Assembly (NCBI GenBank): GCA_963678675.1
Contig: OY783194.1
Location: forward strand, 28,932,278 to 28,996,277
From: Xiphydria camelus
Lineage: Eukaryota > Arthropoda > Insecta > Hymenoptera > Xiphydriidae
DNA: 64,000 nt
Reading direction: 5' to 3'
Made by a program: the position numbers and the translations under genes
The notes under the pieces: model-generated
Told to the model about the DNA's origin: nothing
What the model saw: only the letters and a program-made list of their open reading frames with translations
The model's database searches: none
In this document: positions 12,921-25,740 of the stretch, piece by piece
Position numbering within the stretch: position 1 is the stretch's first letter
How the letters are laid out: every line of letters starts with the position of its first letter

Positions 12921-14329
12921 GTCTTCGCGAGTTGTGGATTATCGCTTCGAGCCTATCGCCGCTTTGTACCTTGAAGTACGTGAAATATTGTACTTACATC
13001 AGCTTGTGGACACGAAATATCCCAAATAGAATGAACGTGGGATAAGCGCCTCGGTTGAAGTGGAAGTTTAAAATCGATTATCGTGACAACGATTGGAGAT
13101 AGCGGGAAAAAGTTTAAACAAAAAATATTCGTCTTTGGTTTTACTATAAAAAAGGTATTTTCGAATTTTTCCATATCTCCGCCGCATTTCGAGATAGTCG
13201 CGTTCAAAGTTCAACAGAAACTGAATTGTTTATATTTCACTTTTACTCTATATTTCGAATTGCTATTCGACGTTTAGAAGTGCGATATTTCCAGGTTGGC
13301 TTTAAGACGACTCAAGGCGCCGTACAAGGGAGCTATAGTCAAATATATCTATATACGGTAAATAAAAATACGACCGACGTTCAAAGTCCTTTGAATTCCA
13401 GCGATATATACCGGCGCGGTTACCACGCACCGCGAGAAAGATATTCTCCGTTAGACTTTAACGAGCTTTGTCTCGCTCCGGTGGATGCGTGCGGGGCGCG
13501 CACACACGCGTCGCGGGGGAGAGGGGAGAAGCAGCCCCTCCGCGGGACGATATAAATAACTTTCTTTCAAAGCGAAGACAGTGAGAAAGAGGGGGGCGGC
13601 CCTTCGATGTTCGCCGAGTAGAGAAAAATTGTCTGATCTCTTTCGCGAACGCGTGTCGTCGCGGCGCACTGTACACGTACCGTATAGCGTCGTTATTGGC
13701 AAAAATAACGATGTATAGAGAAAAGGAGAGGAAGAAAGGAGCGCAGCGGACGGAGAGAGAAACTCAAGGAGACTAATTCCGGTCCGGCTAGTAGAACCGG
13801 ACGGCCGAGAAGTTCCGAAGCACGTTTCTTGTTAAACAAAGTACCGGGCGAACTCTTGCCGCGCGGCGCGGTAAAGTTCTCCGATATCAACGTCTTCGTC
13901 CGCGGTGGCGTAATTCTTGCTCTTTGATAAACTGCAACGCTTCGTTAACGCGTGACGGAAGCCGTAATACGGCTGATATTTTTCTCTTCGCCCGCGGTAG
14001 GGCTGAAAGTGAGTACTTCGTAAAAGAGACGCGACGTGAGTTACGCGCGTCGATATATAAATACAGTAGAGTATTTCAATACTGTGGCAAAAATCCAAAG
14101 AGCGAGCTATTGCTCAGGTGCGCCAATATTGAAGCCCTACTACGTATATGTATATACAGTGGGATCTCCGTAACTCTCGCAACTAAAATCGCGTATAGGT
14201 ATCGGAGAGAATCGAAACCTCATGCGGTAATATTCGCTTGGTTAAGCTTCCCGAAATTAGGCGCATATATATTCGATTCCCTCGATTCTTTCAGATATGT
14301 AAGATTATTAAAAATAAAAAATCAATAAA
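12921..14329. other. Noncoding stretch, no gene recognised
   Basis: No coding region supported. Purine-rich blocks occur around 13,570-13,780, and short frames overlap on both strands. Nothing else is recognisable. Confidence 0.45.
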
Positions 14330-14550
14330 TAAAAATAAATCGTAGCATTTACAAAGTTTCTGGCAAATTTCGGGACAAGGCCAATTTATTATTACGATAA
14401 CTACAATTTTAATAAAAATTATAGACAAATTTATAGAAGTTGCAAGCGTTGCTGTTATTTGTACTAAAATTGCAGTTATTGTAACAATCAATTGGCCCTG
14501 TCCCGAAATATACCAATAACTGTAAATACTACGATTTATTTTTTTCCGTA
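14330..14550. repeat. MITE family 1, copy 4
   Basis: Begins AATAAATCGTAGCATTTACA and ends TGTAAATACTACGATTTATT followed by TTTTTCCGTA. Internal arms match the other copies (TTTCGGGACAAGG on the left, CCCTGTCCCGAAA on the right). The left end has lost the CACGG terminus, so this copy is slightly truncated or diverged. Confidence 0.75.
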
Positions 14551-15840
14551 AAAAAATTGATTTCATCGCACAATTGAATCATACCGTTACCCCGCAGCTA
14601 TGCGCATTTCCCAATTTCCCATAACTCTCTTGTGCGTTAACGAATAATTCGAATAACTCAACGTCCTGGAATATTCAGCGCTAGAATGGCCAAAGGTTTC
14701 GCATACCTTTCGCGATCTCTCTTGGCAACTTGCATCTTGCGTTCGTATAGGTGCGCGGGGGGACAAAGTTTTACGAGCAGTTTCGATAAAGCCACCGCAA
14801 ATGAAATACGAAGTCGCGCGACGAAGGGAAGAGTTCATCGCGACGACGTTAATCGAAAAGACCGTATCGCGTCGTATAGTGGGTACGCCCGCGGCGCACA
14901 GCGAAGCGTTGCTTTGTCGCGGCGCCACGTCGTTACGTATACATACTTAAGTTTCGCCAGCGATAAGTTTTCAATGAACTTTTGTCGTGCGGTGAAAAGA
15001 CACGCGGTTAAACGAGGGTGAGAACGATGTAATAACGTTTCCTAAGTTTGAATAATCGATATTTATTTCATTGTACTGTATTTATTAACGTCTAATTAAT
15101 AGACGAATAAAGTAGTTCATGATAAATCGTCCCTCGAAAACTCTTTTATTGAATTAAGACGACAGATGGCTGACTCCTGTCTGCTCTACTTAATGAGTGT
15201 GTAATAGAAAAAAAAATGACTTAGAACTGCGAGGGTCAATCCCTTCAAATGAAATTGTTAAGCACAGATGGCATATCATGACGTAAATATCAATGCCATT
15301 AATAGGTCATTAACAATGCGAAAGAGAAAACGATTTGTCGATTAAAACAACCGGCGCCAACTTTTAATGCCGATATAAACCTATATACTTATATACCAGA
15401 AACTGTAGCCACATTCGACGCACGCGATAAGACAAATATATCTTATCGCGGCAAATATAAATGTGCTTCGAGTCGTTTACCAAACTCCATATCCGCCCCG
15501 ACATCGTGACATCGATCCCTTAAAGTGGACAAGGGCCATTAAGGTAATAGACGATATTACCGACAATAGATACCGCGCGGCTACGTCAAGCCCTTCTATA
15601 GCGAGTAATCCACTATAGAAACCATATCGTCCTCCTTCGTAAACACTTGTTTCGGACGCTGAATATACGGCCAATATAGTGCCACCCACCGATACAAAAG
15701 GGGCAACGGACGCGGGCGATACATGTATGTACATGTATACATGACCTACATACACGCTCGATCACTCCTCTCAAATTAGGTAACGAATAGTCCAACATCA
15801 CCCTATAACGTTAATGGACTCCTTCAGAGGCTGCGCTCGC

Positions 15841-16101
15841 GCGCTGAGAAAAATAAGCTGGTCAATCAAACCAAAATCCTGGAGACTATAACCAAACCGT
15901 TTGGTGAAATATGAAAGCTCCAGCTGATTAGTCAAACTAATCATTTTCTGGTTATTCGAACTACACATGTAGTTAGAATAACTAAACATATGGTTAGAAT
16001 AACTTGATACTTGGTCCGACTTACTAGTATTTTGGTTAAAATAAATAGACTCGTTTAATCAAATGCGTTTTGTCATTTTAACCAAGTTGAACATTTTTAG
16101 G
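15841..16101. repeat. MITE family 3, copy 1
   Basis: AT-rich element with repeated AACCAA/TTGGTT blocks arranged as inverted arms: CTGGTCAATCAAACCAAAAT on the left and TTTTAACCAAG on the right. Related copies lie at 22,495-22,632 and 23,443-23,692. No coding capacity. Confidence 0.6.
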
Positions 16102-17000
16102 CTTTCGCAGCCATTGTCATTATATAATAGTTATGAGTATATTACTACTTGTGGCTTCCGGGTGGTAATCGCGTCCTAAAAGTTTTTCAGTATCAAAAGG
16201 TCATCAGCCCTGATGAAGCAAACTGCGAAATGTTTGCGAAACGTCGACGAAATAATATTTAAGTGCGTGTATGATATCTGTACGGGAGACGGTACCCGCC
16301 CCCAGAGGCCATATAAATTAATAAAAAACAGAACCTACAAAAAGCACATTTTCATTGTTTTCCAAAAAAACTCATTCGTTGTATACTGCGCTCATTTTTT
16401 AATGGCCGGTTAATAAATTCCTCTCCGCGCTTTATATCGCTCTAATTAAGGGGAACTGGTATAATGATCTCATCGCGTATATGCATGTCTATAGTATAAC
16501 GGTTCGATCGGCCCTGTATTTCACGAGACACGCTCTTCCATCGCATGCGCGGATATACTGGGGGAAATTGTTCGCGCGAGTTTCGTGTGATACGTCTTCA
16601 AAGGAGAACCGTTCGCGAGAGGCGGATAAGCGGTTATCCATTTCCAATGGGAAACTCCGCGACGCCAGAGACTGTAACGAGAGATCCGCTTGGCCGGGCT
16701 GGAAACTTCCGACCGATAATAGCGTGACCACGAAGAGAGTTGTTTGTTTCGCTTTGTCGCGAGACTTCCGTGGATGGAAGTCGCATTTAGAGAGCTCACG
16801 ATTCCGTGATTGGATCTGGACTTTTCGAGTTCGTATCGCGAAAGTATACAGTCGGCCGCTACATGAAGAGCCATCGGGAAGTGTTTGGAGTAAAACTTAA
16901 CCTCCTTTTGAAAAAGAAACTTTTATTAAAGTTCGATTCCACTTTCGTGTACTTGTCATTCTTCCTCGGTACCTACAATATAATAGATTGAGAAGATATT

Positions 17001-17087
17001 AAACTTGTGAAATTATACACGGCACTTTAGAGAGAGAGATAGGTACACTCTCTCTCTCTGAAGTGTCATGTATAAATTCACAAGTTC
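17001..17087. repeat. Short foldback element with GA/CT core
   Basis: AACTTGTGAAATTATACA on the left pairs with TGTATAAATTCACAAGTT on the right. The arms continue through GGCACTTTAGAGAGAGAGA against TCTCTCTCTCTGAAGTGTC. The loop is short. No coding capacity. Confidence 0.7.
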
Positions 17088-17256
17088 ACCTAATAAAAAA
17101 AGATAAAGTGTATCTATATGTATGTATGTAAAGAGTAATGATCTCGAAGACTACTGAACCAATTGTCATGTTGTTTTCGTTAATAGATACCTAGATAGGT
17201 AGGCTTTTCCATGGTAACGCATTCCTATACATAATGGAAAACTTTAAATACCACGT

Positions 17257-17442
17257 GAGGCTGAACTTATTTACCAGGAAAGAAACTTCAATCACTATTA
17301 TCTCATTATTTATGAATTTTTGGCCTATATCGATATAAGACTTTTATCTTCAAAAAAGTATTACAAAAATATCAGCCAAAAGCTCATAGGTAATGAGATA
17401 ATAATGATTGAAGTTTCTTTCCCGGCGAGTAAGTTTAGCCTC
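17257..17442. repeat. MITE family 5, copy 1
   Basis: Almost fully palindromic. The left arm GAGGCTGAACTTATTTACC pairs with GGCGAGTAAGTTTAGCCTC on the right, and the arms extend through GGAAAGAAACTTCAATCA / TGATTGAAGTTTCTTTCC and TCTCATTA / TAATGAGA. A second copy is at 25,543-25,740. Confidence 0.8.
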
Positions 17443-18300
17443 CTATGGTAGAATATAAGACATTGACTTAAGAAATCCCCTGCAATACCTATCGGTACGT
17501 AAGGTAGAGGGCCCACTTTCGTTATTCAAAGAGACTGGGTATAAAAAATGTTCCAAAATGTGCCGCTGCGACTGGACTATTCACATTATTATCCGACATT
17601 TCTCCAATGACTATGTGCGTATTTATCGAGTGGTTCAGCGAGAGTAGATTGGAAGAGGGGCGAGGCAGAGCTATTTTCCCTACTACATCGATAAAAGTGG
17701 CGCGTAGCACCACCGTCCCGAGCCATCGAGAAAAGTGGCGCTCGACCGTAATCAGTTATTCGCCCTAAAAGGAATTAGTGCGGCTTCGCCATTCGAATCG
17801 ATCCGGTTTTAAGATAAAAAAATATCCATATTTTAAAATCTAATTTGTAATCCGTATACATATTCAATAACATACGAAAAAGGACGATCCGAAAAAAGCA
17901 CTATTCCCTGAGTTATAAGTGCGCTTCTCTTTACTAGATTGTTACGTCATCGGAAAGGCAGAAAAATGCACTTATGCCAATCACAACGAGTACGAGGGAG
18001 ATAGTTTTACTAGATTATAACATAGCTGCATTTCAAAATATCGTTTTCCAGCTTTGATAAGGCGGAAAATGAAAAATGAAAAAAAATACAGGGCTCATAA
18101 TTTTATCCAAATTTTTCAAATGTGCCATACAAAAATTAATATTGAAACCGAATTACGAACTGATATAATAGCGACCAAAGTGGCGCCTGTCTCGCTTTGT
18201 AACCGAAACTTCCGTGCGAGTAGCGCTCACGTTATACGCGCGTATAATTGTAAATATATACCACACCACGTGATTAGAGCCGGGCCATTCAAACTCCTTA

Positions 18301-18732
18301 TGCCGGCACTACACTCTCGTTAAGGTACGGCGAGGCTGGCCGAGCGCGAGAGTGTAGAAGGCAACCTCGCCTCGCCTCGCCAGCGCTCCATTTCTTGTCG
18401 GTTTTTGGCCCGAGTCAAAGGACCCGGGACATAACAAGACGGCCGAATTTTCGGGACACGTTACAAGGTAATGTGCAATTATGTTAATAATGAGTCCAAT
18501 CACCACCATCGATAATTGCTTGGCATCTCCGAGGCATATTATCCATCAAATTTTCGGCGTATTTGCGGCGAAGTGCCTTCCAAATGCGTCGAATTTCTCG
18601 GGATAGCTGGATAGCGAGACAATCGACGAGGAAACCTCGGCGAGAGTGTACCTACATGCCGCGCTCGCCGAGCTTTTGCCTCGGCGGGACATTCGGCGAG
18701 GAGAGCTCGGCGAAGAGTGTAGAGTGCCGGCA
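18301..18732. mobile_element. Non-autonomous DNA transposon with TTA target duplication
   Basis: Terminal inverted repeats begin TGCCGGCACT and continue (CT)ACACTCT on both ends. TTA directly abuts both ends (18,298-18,300 and 18,733-18,735), a 3-bp duplication as used by PIF/Harbinger-type elements. The interior is CpG-rich with several GGCGAGG/CCTCGCC inverted copies and no transposase. Superfamily is inferred from the 3-bp duplication only. Confidence 0.7.
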
Positions 18733-18735
18733 TTA

Positions 18736-19200
18736 TACAGTTCGCGACCACTTCAGCGCCAAAGTCCACGCAACGCTAGGCTATGCACGAGCCGCGTACA
18801 CCCGCGCACTCCATGGCTAACCGGTCGTCATGGAAACAGACGCATCGCCAGCGTTGCTTCCCGTGCGTCTCTGCGCGCGCACGCGGTCAGCGGTGCAGTG
18901 ACGCGGACCGTGGATACATGCAACGCGAGAGCACGTTCCCAACGCGAGTGCACTGTGGAAGCGTCGTACACACGTCTACGCTGAACGAGCGAGAATGAAA
19001 TGAGAAGAGTATATGCGGAAAGAGGAGGGGGGGAAACTATGAGGGGAAAACAAGCGGGAACGGGAAAGGAACGAGAGACACAAGGCGGGTGAAAACAAGA
19101 CTCGTTTACCGAACCTGGAGAGGCGTTACTCTGGAGAGCACTAGCCCTTCGGAGAGGAACTTCACCTGAAGTACGCGCTGCACCCTGTATCACGAATCAA
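18736..19200. promoter_or_regulatory. CpG-rich segment, candidate promoter
   Basis: Dense in CpG and GCGC (for example around 18,870-18,900), and adjacent to the TTA-flanked element. Short frames overlap on both strands without recognisable content. A promoter or first exon is possible, but only base composition supports it. Confidence 0.25.
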
Positions 19201-22200
19201 CGAGCCCGGTGCATTGCTGAATCGATATAATACATTTTTGGGGTCTAATTAAACTATGGTGGGTGCAGCCACTTTTGTATTACGAATCTGATTCCGTTTA
19301 TGGAAAATTTCCGTATTATCGGAATATTGACAACATTTAATTTGGATTAATACCTTTTTTTACGACATTTATCGGGCAACGGGAAGGAAGCTAGACAAGA
19401 ATAAGGGAGGTTCTCGGGAAATTATTAGCTTGTCGGAAGTGAAGAGGGAAGTTGCTTTTGAGAGCGCAATAATCAACTCTTGGAGCGAGGAACTTCTCTT
19501 GAAGCACCAGCCAGCGGTGCAAGCAAGTACGAACTATTAACTCAAAAGTTAACGTTCGCTGTAGGTACATACGGTAGATTTGGGTACTGAACTACTTGAT
19601 AAATTTTCCCGAGGGGAGAAACGCCGCTCGGTTCTAACCCTCTCTCCATAGGATCTTAATCAAATTTTGATTTCTGTGTTGTTCCTGAAATATATTCGTC
19701 AAGATCTGCAGGCGAGTTTAAAGCAATTGTAGGGTTAAAGTGGAATAAATTCCCTGTTTGAAATGTAAGTTCTAAATAGATTATCTTAAAAACAATTGGA
19801 GATATCGAAGAAAATTTTGAATAAAAAATGTTTGTCTACATTTTTACCATGAAAAATGTCCTCTTGTTTTTTCACACATCTCCATCACGTCTCAAATTTA
19901 AACGGAGACTGGCACGTCCATTCCATTTTTACTGTACTTCAATATAAGTAAACACATCCCATTTTGGAAAAATATTCTATCGATGCGACAAAAATTCGTT
20001 AAATCAATAAAACCCTTCCTGAGACGTGCAATCGGTAAAATTCTTGATTCACCCACGATTATAAGAAGTCTTGTTTATTTAGGCTTTACAATGCCACATA
20101 ATTATAAAGTTCCTAGAAATCTCTTAAGTATTAAATATGTTTTCGTAATCCCAACAAATATTCCGATTCGGCTACTGACTTCAAGATTTGAATCTCTTTG
20201 CATTTGCCAATTAACGTCGAATTAGACGGCTCTGAAGGTGTAGCTGCCCAGCCACTCCACAAATTTCCCCAAAGAGGAGGAAGGGAGATATTTCCTCGTC
20301 CTACACCATGTAGGATGGTCAACCGGATTTCCCACCAGAACTCGGATAGCAGATTCTACGCGAAGTATCCAACAATAGCCACTGTCTCGCGGCAAGGTCG
20401 TACCTTTATGTTCCTATTAATTAGAGTAATCGAACCGTCGCGTCGGGGGCAAACCGAGCGTGAAAGGTGGGAAGATGTTTTTCCTTGATTATAATTTTAT
20501 GACTCGCTACACGCGTCTATAACCTTTGCCGTGTGTACAGTTTTATGAAAACGAGGTCATTAAATCACGGTACATCGGTCTAGGCGTAGATATAATAAAT
20601 TCATTGAATGCTAACTTTTTACAGCGATAATCTCATTAACGCAAAACAGCAGGCGTATATATATTCGGTTTATGGATGTGGCCTCTCCCTTTTAGGATTT
20701 TATGGTGATTTCGCTGTTAAACTTTACGGGTGATATTACAACGTTATTAACGTAAAGCGGGGTGCTCCCGCGAGCGCTGCCGCGATCGTCCTGGAATTTT
20801 TGGAGGATCGGAAAGAAATATACATATATATTATACATTTACCAAACATGTAATAAGAAAAAAAAAGATGTGATGTTAGAAAAGTTTAATTTTTGGATAC
20901 CAAAATCCTAGCTTTTTTTCCGTAGTTAAAATTTAATTCAGATTTGAAACATTCAATTTTCCGAAAGATCAAAGTATCTGGGATATGTTTTCATGGCGAA
21001 AAATCATTTCATAGTATTTCAAAGCAGCGCGGATCCTTAAAAACCCGAAAAGGCGCCGAAGTAAATAACAGCGTTTAGAAAAAATTGTAAAGTGTTCCTG
21101 AAATCTAAATTTTTCCGACGCAAAGCAAAGAGATCTAGCGAAGGATTTTCAATTTACGCAAGGATCATCTACCGGATAAGCGCCCCATCGTACGAAAATA
21201 GTGCTTCGAACTGTTAATGAAATGTATATTCGTAAAGTAATTAAATTGGAATTATCGAAATTTGCCTATGGAGACGTGAAAATGGAAACTATCATGTCAT
21301 CTCTGTTATCCTATAAAAAGTATTTATTTTCCGTGAAAAAAAAAATGAAAATGTCTTTATCAATTATGATCTGGAGAATTCCCGCAATGAAAAAGAATAT
21401 AAAAATTCATAGTGTCAACGCCACTTGCAATTTACAATCGCATGGGTACATCCCCCCAGTACGTTATAACGATTCCACCGTTAAACTTTACCGACGATAT
21501 CACGGCATTATTAATGTGTGGCCGGACGTTCTGGTACTCCACGGGGAGAGGCGAGAAGAAAAATTGGTAGAGAATGAGAAAGGAGTACGTGGTGATACCG
21601 AGGAGGGCACGTGACCTGAGTAACGTAATTCAAACTATCATCACGTCACGCGCGACGATATACAACGATTTTTAATGAAACACTGTCGAGAGACGCCCAG
21701 ATAACGCGACGTGCAAACACGTGGAAATGGCAGTTCTACCGGCTTAATGGGCGAGGTTCGTATACACAAGTACTGTTTACCATACATGAACGGCTGCCGC
21801 GTTATTATTGCTATAATGATGATCGTCGAAAATACAGGAGCAGTTACCAACTGTGATCCCTTCGATATCAGAGGGGATGTATAGACGATGCAGAAAAGAG
21901 TGGAGCGAATGTGTCGATTGTTGGACACTACCGCGTCTAATGGAGTTCGGTAGAATTGATCGATAATCGCCGGGGGAACACTTTACTAAACTACTTTACT
22001 CGTATTTATTTTCCCGTTTGCCCTCCCTACACACGTGTACGGGTCTCTCGGCTGTATATTCGAATCGTATAAGGGCCCTGGAGAGCCCTAGAAAACGTTC
22101 CGAGTAAAATTCCTGACCTACAAAAGAGTATGGATAAGGGAGCACGTGTGTACGAAGTGACGCGCTTTATTATTATTATATTTAGTTCGCGGTAAACGAG

Positions 22201-22494
22201 TACTGTGGTGGCCTCCCATCAAGCGCTATTGGAGTCGGTAATGTTGCTCCTATGGAAGGCAACCACGAAAGCCATTTAATCCGAAGTATAAAGTGTATCG
22301 TCCTGCATGATGGTAGCAGTCTTCTGTGCATATGTCGAGAATTCTAATGAGCAAATAATCTAAGAAACATGAATACCGTAAAGATTTTAAAAAATTACAC
22401 GAAGCCGAAACTATAGCAGAAAGTCATAATGAGTAAATTTTCCTATTAACAAAATTAAATGGCGTTAAAAAATCTAATCGAACGTATACTCGCG
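19201..22494. other. Noncoding stretch, no gene recognised
   Basis: AT-rich sequence with scattered short open frames and no splice-linked coding signal. The longest frame (about 21,201-21,614, +) has no recognisable domain and a lysine/methionine-rich composition expected of AT-rich DNA. Confidence 0.5.
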
Positions 22495-22632
22495 TACACT
22501 GAAAAGAAAAAGTATCTTGGTCAATCTAACGAAAATCGTGAAGACGATGACCAAACCGTTGGATGAACTGTGGTTAATTATATGCGTTTTGACATTTTAA
22601 CCTAATTATTTTTTCATTATTTTTCTCAAAGT
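22495..22632. repeat. MITE family 3, copy 2 (short)
   Basis: Starts TACACTGAAAAGAAAAAG and carries the family blocks TGGTCAATCTAACGAAAAT, GACCAAACCGTT and TTTGACATTTTAACC. It is about half the length of the other copies, so it is probably internally deleted. Confidence 0.55.
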
Positions 22633-23442
22633 ATACCTATATCCATATATTATACAATGATTATACAAACTAATACTACCGAAACATCCACATAGCCATG
22701 TCCTAACGACCCTGTTTTGTCCCAATCTCTCCGCGTGTACGTTATCCTCCCCACGAAATTTCCGCGTATAGCGAGCGAGCGAACGCGTGTGCGCGCGCTT
22801 TATACTTTCACGATCCCACCGCATTCTCGCGCTTGTACCTACGGCCTAATGAACCCATTTCTGTGTATATAGAAGTTCATATTAACATGCAAATGCGAAG
22901 TCGGTAAAGGGCCGGGCTATTTTGCATATGCGAGGTCGCGCGGAGGGCGAGGGAGGCGAGGGCGCGCGGATGCTGTACGCATAAACGAGGATACATCCCG
23001 ACTCGCGAAGGAACGTCGCGCGTGGCATCGCGTAGCGCGAACGACGCTCGTCGCGATTTTCCTCGATTCGCGCGCTATTTGGAAAATAACGCGGTCTTGC
23101 GAGAAAGGAAGGAAACTCGACCAACGGGGCGTGGGAAAATTCGGAGAGGTGTGAAAATGATTTCCCACGCGCCTTCCGTGCGGTGGGCGAAGCTGCGCGC
23201 AAGCGCGCGCGCGCGAACGCCAGCGGCTGCTAAAATTATGTAAATATTCAGCGGGGCACGTCACATCCATTCGTTACGAATAACATTCGTATTAGTTGCC
23301 GTGGCGAGCTCGCTTTACATAACGGCGACGTAGCGTTGCGTTACATTATTGCAGTCGCGCAAATCGGTAAGAAATTGCAAGTAACACGCGCGCAACTAAG
23401 CCAGACATATAACGTAAATTTTGCAGCAACTTTACGAAAACC

Positions 23443-23692
23443 TACACGGAGAAATATAACCTGGTTAAAATGAAAAAATGCATCTGGTTAAACGAGTTTA
23501 GTTACTCTAACCAAAATACTAGCAAGTTGAACCAAATATCAAGTTATTCCGACTAAATGTTTAATTATTCCAACCAAACGTTTAATTGTTCTAATCAAAA
23601 ATTGGTCAGTTTAACCAAACAGATGTAGGATCCATATTAGTCATTATCTCCAGGATTTTGATTAGATTGACCATTTTATTTTTCTCCGTGCA
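23443..23692. repeat. MITE family 3, copy 3
   Basis: The ends TACACGGAGAAATA and TATTTTTCTCCGTGCA are inverted. The interior is built from AACCAAA/TTTGGTT-like blocks. This is the best-preserved copy of the family and shares the CACGG terminus with families 1 and 2. Confidence 0.7.
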
Positions 23693-23919
23693 AATCACGG
23701 CGTGCAGCTACTGCGCGTGATTTGCGAGTCCTCCCTTGGCATTGTTATTTATGTGATTGAATGATGAAATTGAGTTTCAAAAATAATAAGTCTGCTTTAC
23801 GCACTACCGTGATTCGGCAAATTATATTTTACGTAAATTTGCTCGTAACGTCAAATTGACACGTGTGACAAACGATTTCTGTTAATTTGACGTAAAAATT
23901 AAGAAAACTTAAAGCAGCT

Positions 23920-24620
23920 CTAACTTAACACATTCCGTAAATCAGGGGTGTCTGACTGGGTACTTGTAACGAACGAGTGTGGTACGTATGTATGTACTTG
24001 CCCCCCGGTATAACCCCATACACGTGTGTACTCGAATCTCAACTCGTTCGCAAAACCCATACAAAGCGCGCGCGTTGCTCTCCGCGCCGGAAATCGATAT
24101 CCCCTACAACGAAGAATCGCTCTGCCGTCGACTAGCTGTCCCTTGTTTTCTTTTTCTCTCTCTCTCTCTCTCCCTCTCTCCGTCCGACCGTCGCAGTCTA
24201 TCTCCGCTCGAAGCTCGGCATCAAAAAGCCATCGTGAGTAATAAAAATGAAATTCGCGAACAAAGAGCGCGCAGCGCGCGCGGAAGAGCCGGAGGAGGGA
24301 GGCGGAAGAGAACGAACGAGAGATGACTGCTGTCCGCGGGTCCAGCGCGGGAGAATCAACATCGCGCGGCCCCTTCCCTTGTTCTATCCGCACGGCGTGT
24401 GTATATAGATACAGGGAGAGTTCGCGGGGGTATAGGGGGCATACGGGGCAGAGCGGTGTTCCAAAGGGGTGAGGAACATTTGAACGAGGGAGCCACGGGA
24501 CCACGGGCCCCTGGCCACTCTTCGTCCCCTATAAATCAGAGAACGATTACACGTGTAAATATACAGTCTCGCGCGCCCTCGATACCAGCTGCGCTACACA
24601 CGATGCAACGATCTGCAGCA
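23920..24620. promoter_or_regulatory. CpG-rich segment with TATA-like box, candidate promoter
   Basis: CpG-rich sequence with a CT tract near 24,152-24,180 and a CCTATAAATCAG string near 24,528. The minus-strand frame of about 195 codons spans low-complexity Arg/Glu sequence and is not recognisable. A promoter reading relies on the TATA-like string and composition only. Confidence 0.25.
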
Positions 24621-25542
24621 TGAGCACGTGTTCAATCTGAAATGCTCCGAAAATGAAAAATTTTTAGCTACAAATGTGCAATCTTGAAGTAAGCTGTTTT
24701 AGACTGTACAAAAATAAATCCCAAGGATCGACACAGGTGCACGCAAATGACATGTCAGGAGTGCGAGCATCACAGACATGTTTGTGTCTCTCTAACAATG
24801 GTGCTCTGCTGAAAGTGGCTTTCTCCATCGACTTCCGAACTTCGGACGACTTTTTCGACTTAATTTCGGGAAATACGGGCATGGAGGTGGTATGACTTTT
24901 TACGCGTCATCTTTATTTCAATAACTTTTACTTGAAATATTTTTCGATATCACCATTCGGTTCCAAACTATATTGATTTTAAGCTTTCTAAAAAATGTCG
25001 TTTAATATTCCCCGGGATTTGTGGCCAAATTGCTATCGAGGTTTGTTTATCTACGGTCCAGAGTAGCTTAATTAAAAAATGCAGATATTTAGGGGTAGAA
25101 ATTCTTTACTATCGGAGAATTTTACTCGTTAATAGCAATCTCCAGAGATAAGAGAAGTAGGTGTGACGGTGGTATATACGAGTATCTAAATGCGCGTAAG
25201 TCGAGTGACCCTCTGCAAGGGGAGAAAGCCGAGGGGTGAGTCACCGACAAGTACCCAACATAATCGAGATAGCACGCGGGAGAAAAATATTGGCAGGATC
25301 AACTAAATCGTGCCGCTCACGAGGGGCGAACTCAATTTATATGTATATAGACTTCGATTAAACTTTAATCGACGGAATTGAAGATCGTAGGAAATTCGAA
25401 AGGACGGCCACATTCGAGAAATCCGCGGATTATTAAACTCGATCGTAGCTGAAAGAAAATCGGGCGGTTTGGAAAATGCAGAATGGAAAGGCCTTGCGTA
25501 GAATTCTTCGAATATTTATCGCTGACGACTTGTATAACTCGA
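24621..25542. other. Noncoding stretch, no gene recognised
   Basis: Short open frames on both strands around 24,664-24,895 have no recognisable domain. Nothing else can be supported. Confidence 0.45.
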
Positions 25543-25740
25543 AGTTAAACTTACTCGCCAGGAAAGAAACTCCAATCACTATTACCTCATTATTTATTAA
25601 TTTTTGCGAGTTATCGATATAAGACTTTATTGTAGATTGAAACGTAATCTTCAAAAAAGTATTATACAAACATGCGCCAAAAGCTCATAGGTAATGAGAT
25701 AATAGTGATTGGAATTTCTTTCCAGGTGAGAAAGTTTAGC
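25543..25740. repeat. MITE family 5, copy 2
   Basis: The same palindromic arms as 17,257-17,442: CTTACTCGCCAGGAAAGAAA on the left, TTTCTTTCCAGGTGAGAAAG on the right, with TACCTCATTA / TAATGAGATA inside. The two copies differ by scattered substitutions and an extra central segment of about 15-20 bases here. Confidence 0.8.

Noticed and set aside
23920..24504. 195-codon minus-strand frame
   Set aside because: No recognisable domain, contains a GA-repeat segment and overlaps other open frames in CpG-rich DNA.
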